Part shown: piece after piece, positions 5,536-9,310 of the stretch
Numbering within the stretch: position 1 is the stretch's first letter
How the letters are laid out: each line of letters opens with the position of its first letter
Origin: Candidatus Izemoplasma sp.
Lineage (GTDB): Bacteria > Bacillota_I > Bacilli_A > Izemoplasmatales > Izemoplasmataceae
Assembly (NCBI GenBank): GCA_007132145.1
Contig: SLPE01000200.1
Location: 1 to 9,310, forward strand
DNA: 9,310 bases
Reading direction: 5' to 3'
The notes under the pieces: generated by a model
Told to the model about the DNA's origin: nothing
Database searches by the model: none
Seen by the model: the letters and a program-made list of their open reading frames with translations, nothing else
Translations under genes and position numbers: made by a program

Positions 5536-7557
5536 ATGTCAGTCGAACACGGTGAACCTATGGTCGAATTTCAGGAAACATCGGGTACGCTCAACATCGA
5601 GTACAAGAAGCGCTTGGTTTTCACGCATTCCGATACGTCGCCCGCTGTGCATCTCGGAACGGGACCACGGAGTATCTCAGGATACTTGGGGAACTACACG
5701 ATCGAAGACCATCCCGACATGGAACCGCTCAAGGATTACGAAATCCTCGATGATTCTCATATCCGGTTTTCCGGTGGCGGTAAAACCCTCGACGTCTCTT
5801 TCAAAGAGACAGATGGACGCCTTGTCATGGCGTTTTCCGCATCCGCGAGCGTCGACCGCTTCACGTTGCGACTCGCCGCTTCGGAAGATGAGCGCATCTA
5901 CGGATGCGGGGCACAAGCGAGTCATTTCAATCTTCGCGGACACGCTTTCCGGATGTGGATCTCCGAAGCCGGTGTCGGTCGGAATCCGACCTTGCTCGAA
6001 ACCGTCTACAAAGGCATGGACCCGAGAACCCTAGGTGCGCACGACACGAGTTATTTCACCGTTCCGATGTTCGTCTCGAGCAAGCGGTACTGGTGCCATG
6101 TCGATACGAGCGCCTACGGCATTTTGTCTTTCGAAGGACCGGATGCACATGCCCTCTATTTCTGGGAAGTCCCAAAACGCATCGTCATCGGCGTCGGTGA
6201 AGACTATCCGGCATTGATGAACGACCTCGTCGCCTATACGGGGGTTCCCCCTCGCTTGCCCGATTTCGTCCATGATGGCGTCGTTCTCGGTCTTCAAGGC
6301 GGGACGGACAACGTATTGCGGAATTTGCAGAGCGCCCTCGATGCGGACGTGAAGGTCGCCGGCATATGGGTTCAGGACTGGGTCGGCCACAACACGACGT
6401 CCTTCGGCCAGAGACTCTATTGGAACTGGCGTCCCGACGAGCAACTCTATCCGGATTTGACACAGACGATTATCGATTTAAAATCGGAAGGCATCGCCTT
6501 TCTCGCCTACATCTGCCCGTTCCTCCTCAAAGACGAGTCGTTGTATGTCGAAGCGGCTCAAAAAGGCTATCTCGCTCGGAACGCTCAAGGCGGTCCCTAC
6601 ATCGAAGACTTCGGCGAGTTCGACTGCGGTCTGGTCGATTTGACCCATCCGGAAGCCTACCATTGGTTCAAATCCGTCATCCAAAGGCATTTGATCGATG
6701 TCGGCGTCGCCGGCTGGATGGCCGATTTCGGTGAATACCTACCCCCCGATTGCGTGCTCCATAACGGTTTCGATGCGACGTTGATGCACAATCGCTGGCC
6801 GCTCCTTTGGGCCCGTTGCAACTACGACGCCGTGCGAGAACGCGGAAAACTCGGTGAAATCGTCTATTTCATGCGCGCCGGTTCACACGGTTCGCAACGG
6901 TATGCGAGTGCGATGTGGGCCGGTGACCAAAGCGTGAACTGGGAGAAGGAAGACGGCATTCCTTCCGTCACGCCGATCACCCTCTCAAGCGCGATGACCG
7001 GAGTGATGTACATGCATTCCGACATCGGTGGGTACACGAGTCTGCACGGCAACGTAAGAACGAAGGAGCTGTTCGAGCGTTGGTGCGAGTTCGCTCCGTT
7101 TTCGGCGATGATGCGCACCCATGAAGGCAACCGTCCTCAAGAGAATTTCCAGTGCTACGACGATGCGGACACGTTGAAACTGTTGGCTCGCATGAGCGCG
7201 ATCCGCGTCGACATGAAGCCCTATGTCGTCGCCGCGGCCGACCAAGCGTACAAACAAGGTCTACCTCTACAAAGACCGGTCTTCATGCATTATCCGGAAG
7301 AGACGGCGTTTCACGAATGCGACGCCTCGTATCTGTTCGGTCGGGACGTGTTCGTCCATCCCGTCGTCCGCCCCGACGCACAGACACAGACGCTCACCTT
7401 GCCCGACGATGCGTGGGTCCATCTCTTCAGCGGCCGCCGCTATCGTGGCGGGACGCACGTCATCGACGTGCCGCTCGGGAGCCCGCCGGTCTTCTATCGG
7501 GAGACATCCCCGTTTTCAAGCTTGTTCGAAACGGTCATGAAACGCTATTCTGAGTGA
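5536..7557 (+). CDS. yihQ: Sulfoquinovosidase, GH31, QQRWY type
   Basis: This enzyme hydrolyses alpha-sulfoquinovosides such as sulfoquinovosylglycerol to free sulfoquinovose. The 673-residue product aligns along its length with E. coli YihQ (678 residues, recalled from memory). The nucleophile D397 lies in GWMADFGEYLP and the acid/base D464 in MWAGDQ; both sit exactly 8 below E. coli D405 and D472. The five sulfonate-pocket residues follow the same offset: Q254 (GLQGGT), Q280 (WVQDW), R293 and W296 (FGQRLYWNW) and Y500 (DIGGYT), matching Q262, Q288, R301, W304 and Y508. That separates it from ordinary alpha-glucosidases and xylosidases of GH31. No signal peptide is expected, so it should act in the cytoplasm on imported substrate. 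I chose ATG 5536 because it gives YihQ length and homology starts just after it. Its ribosome binding site is weak; ATG 5437 and ATG 5560 are alternatives. It is the first gene of an operon with two ABC permeases. Confidence 0.93.
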   Translation: MSVEHGEPMVEFQETSGTLNIEYKKRLVFTHSDTSPAVHLGTGPRSISGYLGNYTIEDHPDMEPLKDYEILDDSHIRFSGGGKTLDVSFKETDGRLVMAFSASASVDRFTLRLAASEDERIYGCGAQASHFNLRGHAFRMWISEAGVGRNPTLLETVYKGMDPRTLGAHDTSYFTVPMFVSSKRYWCHVDTSAYGILSFEGPDAHALYFWEVPKRIVIGVGEDYPALMNDLVAYTGVPPRLPDFVHDGVVLGLQGGTDNVLRNLQSALDADVKVAGIWVQDWVGHNTTSFGQRLYWNWRPDEQLYPDLTQTIIDLKSEGIAFLAYICPFLLKDESLYVEAAQKGYLARNAQGGPYIEDFGEFDCGLVDLTHPEAYHWFKSVIQRHLIDVGVAGWMADFGEYLPPDCVLHNGFDATLMHNRWPLLWARCNYDAVRERGKLGEIVYFMRAGSHGSQRYASAMWAGDQSVNWEKEDGIPSVTPITLSSAMTGVMYMHSDIGGYTSLHGNVRTKELFERWCEFAPFSAMMRTHEGNRPQENFQCYDDADTLKLLARMSAIRVDMKPYVVAAADQAYKQGLPLQRPVFMHYPEETAFHECDASYLFGRDVFVHPVVRPDAQTQTLTLPDDAWVHLFSGRRYRGGTHVIDVPLGSPPVFYRETSPFSSLFETVMKRYSE

Positions 7558-7571
7558 TGGGAGTCGACGGC

Positions 7572-8471
7572 ATGGCGAAGAAAGAACAGAGTTTCAAAAG
7601 CTACATCTTCAAGCAGAAAGCGGTCCCGTATGTCTTCTTGTTGCCGAACCTCTTGATATTCGGAACGTTCATCATCACCCCCGCGATCATGGGCGTCTAC
7701 TTCTCCTTCACGAGTTTTCGCGGTCTCGGGGACCAACCGCAATGGATCGGTTGGCAGAACTATGTCGACCTCTTCACCGATCCTTCGCTGTTCCGGGCGA
7801 TTCTGAACACGATCTACCTTGTGGCCGCGACGTTGCCGATCGTCTTCTTCTTTTCCTTGTTGTTGGCGCTCATCTTGGTTCAGCCTCTCAAACTCCGGGC
7901 GTTCTTCCGAGCTACCTATTACTGGCCGGTGATGATTTCCTTCCTCGTCGTCGGGATGATCTGGCGGTGGATCCTGCGTGATTCGATGGGCTATTTCAAC
8001 GGTGTGCTCGATACGCTAGGCATCGGCCGCATCGAAACGCTCCTCAACCCGCGCTTCGCCTGGTGGTCGGTCGTCTTCGTCTTCACCTGGTCGCGTGCGG
8101 GGTACTACATGATCATGTTCATGGCGGCGCTTCTGAGCATTCCCAAACAGTTGTATGAAGCGGCCGAAATCGACGGTGCCAACCGTATACAACGCTTCTT
8201 GCACATCACGTATCCTTCTTTGCGGCCCGCCCGCTTGATGATTTTCATCCTTGCCGGCATGGAAATCTTCAAGATCTATCCGCTGGTCGAGAGTTTCACC
8301 CGGGGCGGACCGAATTATCAGACGGAGTTCGCCGTCCGCTACATCTATGAAACGGCCTTCGCCTATCGACAGATCGGCATGGCGAGTGCGATGAGCGTCG
8401 TGATGATCATCATCGTCATGATCTTCACGCTCGGCAACCTCGTTTGGGCGAAAAGGACGGGTGCGATATGA
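7572..8471 (+). CDS. ABC sugar transporter permease, MalF/UgpA type (CUT1)
   Basis: This 299-residue inner-membrane protein is predicted to form half of the channel of a carbohydrate ABC importer. Hydrophobic segments lie near residues 20-47, 77-102, 113-135, 163-188, 220-240 and 267-293, giving the usual six helices. The cytoplasmic EAA loop that docks the ATPase is at about 194-219, with EAAEIDGA at 196-203. ATG 7572 is preferred because GGGAG lies 8 nt upstream; an ATG at 7557 overlapping the previous TGA is also possible. It follows the sulfoquinovosidase by 14 nt and overlaps the next permease, so the three are co-transcribed and probably translationally coupled. Because of the first gene, sulfoquinovose or its glycerol conjugate is the likely substrate. 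The permease sequence itself does not reveal specificity. Confidence 0.93.
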   Translation: MAKKEQSFKSYIFKQKAVPYVFLLPNLLIFGTFIITPAIMGVYFSFTSFRGLGDQPQWIGWQNYVDLFTDPSLFRAILNTIYLVAATLPIVFFFSLLLALILVQPLKLRAFFRATYYWPVMISFLVVGMIWRWILRDSMGYFNGVLDTLGIGRIETLLNPRFAWWSVVFVFTWSRAGYYMIMFMAALLSIPKQLYEAAEIDGANRIQRFLHITYPSLRPARLMIFILAGMEIFKIYPLVESFTRGGPNYQTEFAVRYIYETAFAYRQIGMASAMSVVMIIIVMIFTLGNLVWAKRTGAI

Positions 8472-9292
8472 GAAAACGTACATCGATTCCGTTGATGCTC
8501 TTTGCAACCTTCTGGGCCTTGTTCTTCCTTCTGCCGGTGTTGTACGTCGTCTTTTCCGCGTTCAAGCCGCGCAGCGAATTGTTCAAACACATTCCGACGT
8601 TCTTTCCCGAGACATGGACCTTGGACAACTTCGTCCGTCTGATTGAAAATCCCTTCTTCATGACCTATCAATGGATATGGAACTCGTTCGTCGTCGCGGT
8701 CGCGAGTACGATTCTCGCCGTCGTCATCAATACGATGTCGGGCTATGCCCTCGCGAAATTCAAGTTCAGGGGTGCGACTGTCATTCTGATCATCATCCTG
8801 TCGACGATCATGCTGCCGCTTGAAGTCATCATGGTGCCGATTTCGCGCATCATCCGCATGTTCGGACTCTATAACACCCTCTGGGCGCTCATCATCCCTC
8901 CGGCGGCGACGCCGGCAGGCATCTTCTTGATGAGACAGTTCCTCTTGACGATCCCCGACGACTTGATCGAGTCGGCCCGCATCGACGGTGCATCGGAATG
9001 GCGCATTTTCACGAGCATCATCGTGCCCAACGCCAAGCCGGCGATCGCCACCATCGCGATTTTCAGTTTCATGTGGCGCTGGAACGATTATGTCTGGCCA
9101 TTGATCGCCATCCGTTCACCCAACCGCTACACCTTGCAGCTCGGCATCAGCACCCTCAGCGGCGAATATACGACGGACTGGTCCGCACTGCTCGCAATCA
9201 GCACGATATCGATGATTCCGATGCTGATCGTCTTCCTCATCTTCCAGCGTCAGTTCGTTCAAAGCGCTGCAGAAACGGGCATGAAAGGGTAA
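8468..9292 (+). CDS. ABC sugar transporter permease, MalG/UgpE type (CUT1)
   Basis: This 274-residue membrane protein is the second channel subunit, predicted to pair with the MalF-type protein encoded just before it. Hydrophobic segments are near residues 8-32, 70-95, 103-125, 135-158, 190-208 and 240-262. The EAA loop is at 166-191, with ESARIDGA at 168-175. The ATG at 8468 overlaps the preceding TGA (ATGA), a typical sign of translational coupling, and AAGGA lies 10 nt upstream. The TTG at 8444 would add eight non-conserved residues and is less likely. No ATP-binding or solute-binding component is in the window; the shared MsmK/MalK-type ATPase of many CUT1 systems is often encoded elsewhere. 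A further gene begins 4 nt after the stop. Confidence 0.93.
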   Translation: MRKRTSIPLMLFATFWALFFLLPVLYVVFSAFKPRSELFKHIPTFFPETWTLDNFVRLIENPFFMTYQWIWNSFVVAVASTILAVVINTMSGYALAKFKFRGATVILIIILSTIMLPLEVIMVPISRIIRMFGLYNTLWALIIPPAATPAGIFLMRQFLLTIPDDLIESARIDGASEWRIFTSIIVPNAKPAIATIAIFSFMWRWNDYVWPLIAIRSPNRYTLQLGISTLSGEYTTDWSALLAISTISMIPMLIVFLIFQRQFVQSAAETGMKG

Positions 9293-9296
9293 CTCC

Positions 9297-9310
9297 ATGA
9301 CGATGTCGAC
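9297..9310 (+). CDS. Start of the next operon gene, truncated by window edge
   Basis: An ATG at 9297 (with a second in-frame ATG at 9303) follows the permease stop by 4 nt. AAAGGG (9284-9289) sits 7 nt upstream as a plausible ribosome binding site. Only four full codons are visible, so the product cannot be identified. Position in the operon makes a transporter component or a sulfoquinovose-catabolic enzyme a reasonable guess. Confidence 0.5.

Noticed and set aside
1..9310. CRISPR arrays, tRNA or rRNA genes, insertion sequences, integrase or attachment sites
   Set aside because: None is visible. Gene coverage is nearly continuous, and the only repeats are the domain-internal ones.
1..9310. 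Mycoplasma-type code with UGA as tryptophan
   Set aside because: TGA ends three well-delimited genes at family-typical lengths (5314, 7557, 8471), with overlapping starts right after two of them. Tryptophan is encoded by TGG throughout.

Overview
The window carries five genes, all on the + strand, plus the first codons of a sixth. I estimate GC in the mid-50s by eye. UGA is used as a stop (three of the five genes end in TGA), so the standard bacterial code applies. Both promoters match the housekeeping consensus with exact 17-bp spacers, and one gene has a perfect AGGAGG ribosome binding site. Together with the InlB-type repeats and the CUT1 sugar permeases, this suggests Bacillota or a standard-code Mycoplasmatota relative. 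A spirochaete or other lineage is not excluded, because nothing here is a phylogenetic marker.

Region 1 (1-2727) is the 3' part of a large, cysteine-free, presumably extracellular protein. It has three formylglycine-generating-enzyme-like (SUMF1/C-type-lectin-like fold) domains, with two InlB B-type repeats between the first and second. Both catalytic cysteines of true FGE are replaced in all three domains, so these are probably binding modules rather than sulfatase-maturing enzymes. Region 2 (2728-5314) is a 166-bp intergenic stretch with a strong promoter and a Shine-Dalgarno site that can be masked by a hairpin. It is followed by a soluble PAS-PAS-GAF-GGDEF-HD-GYP protein that could both make and degrade cyclic di-GMP.

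Region 3 (5315-9310) is the most informative part: a sulfoquinovose (SQ) uptake and hydrolysis operon. A consensus promoter (5372-5400) is followed by a roughly 129-nt leader containing a 13-bp terminator-like hairpin and competing pairings, which looks like an attenuator. Next comes a GH31 sulfoquinovosidase. Its two catalytic aspartates and all five sulfonate-pocket residues (Q, Q, R, W, Y) align with E. coli YihQ at one constant offset of 8. Two ABC permease genes, MalF-like and MalG-like, are tightly coupled behind it, and a further gene starts 4 nt after the last stop. The likely role is to import SQ or SQ-glycerol released from plant or algal sulfolipid and cleave it in the cytoplasm. 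The solute-binding protein, ATPase, regulator and the SQ-degrading (sulfoglycolytic) enzymes are not in this window.
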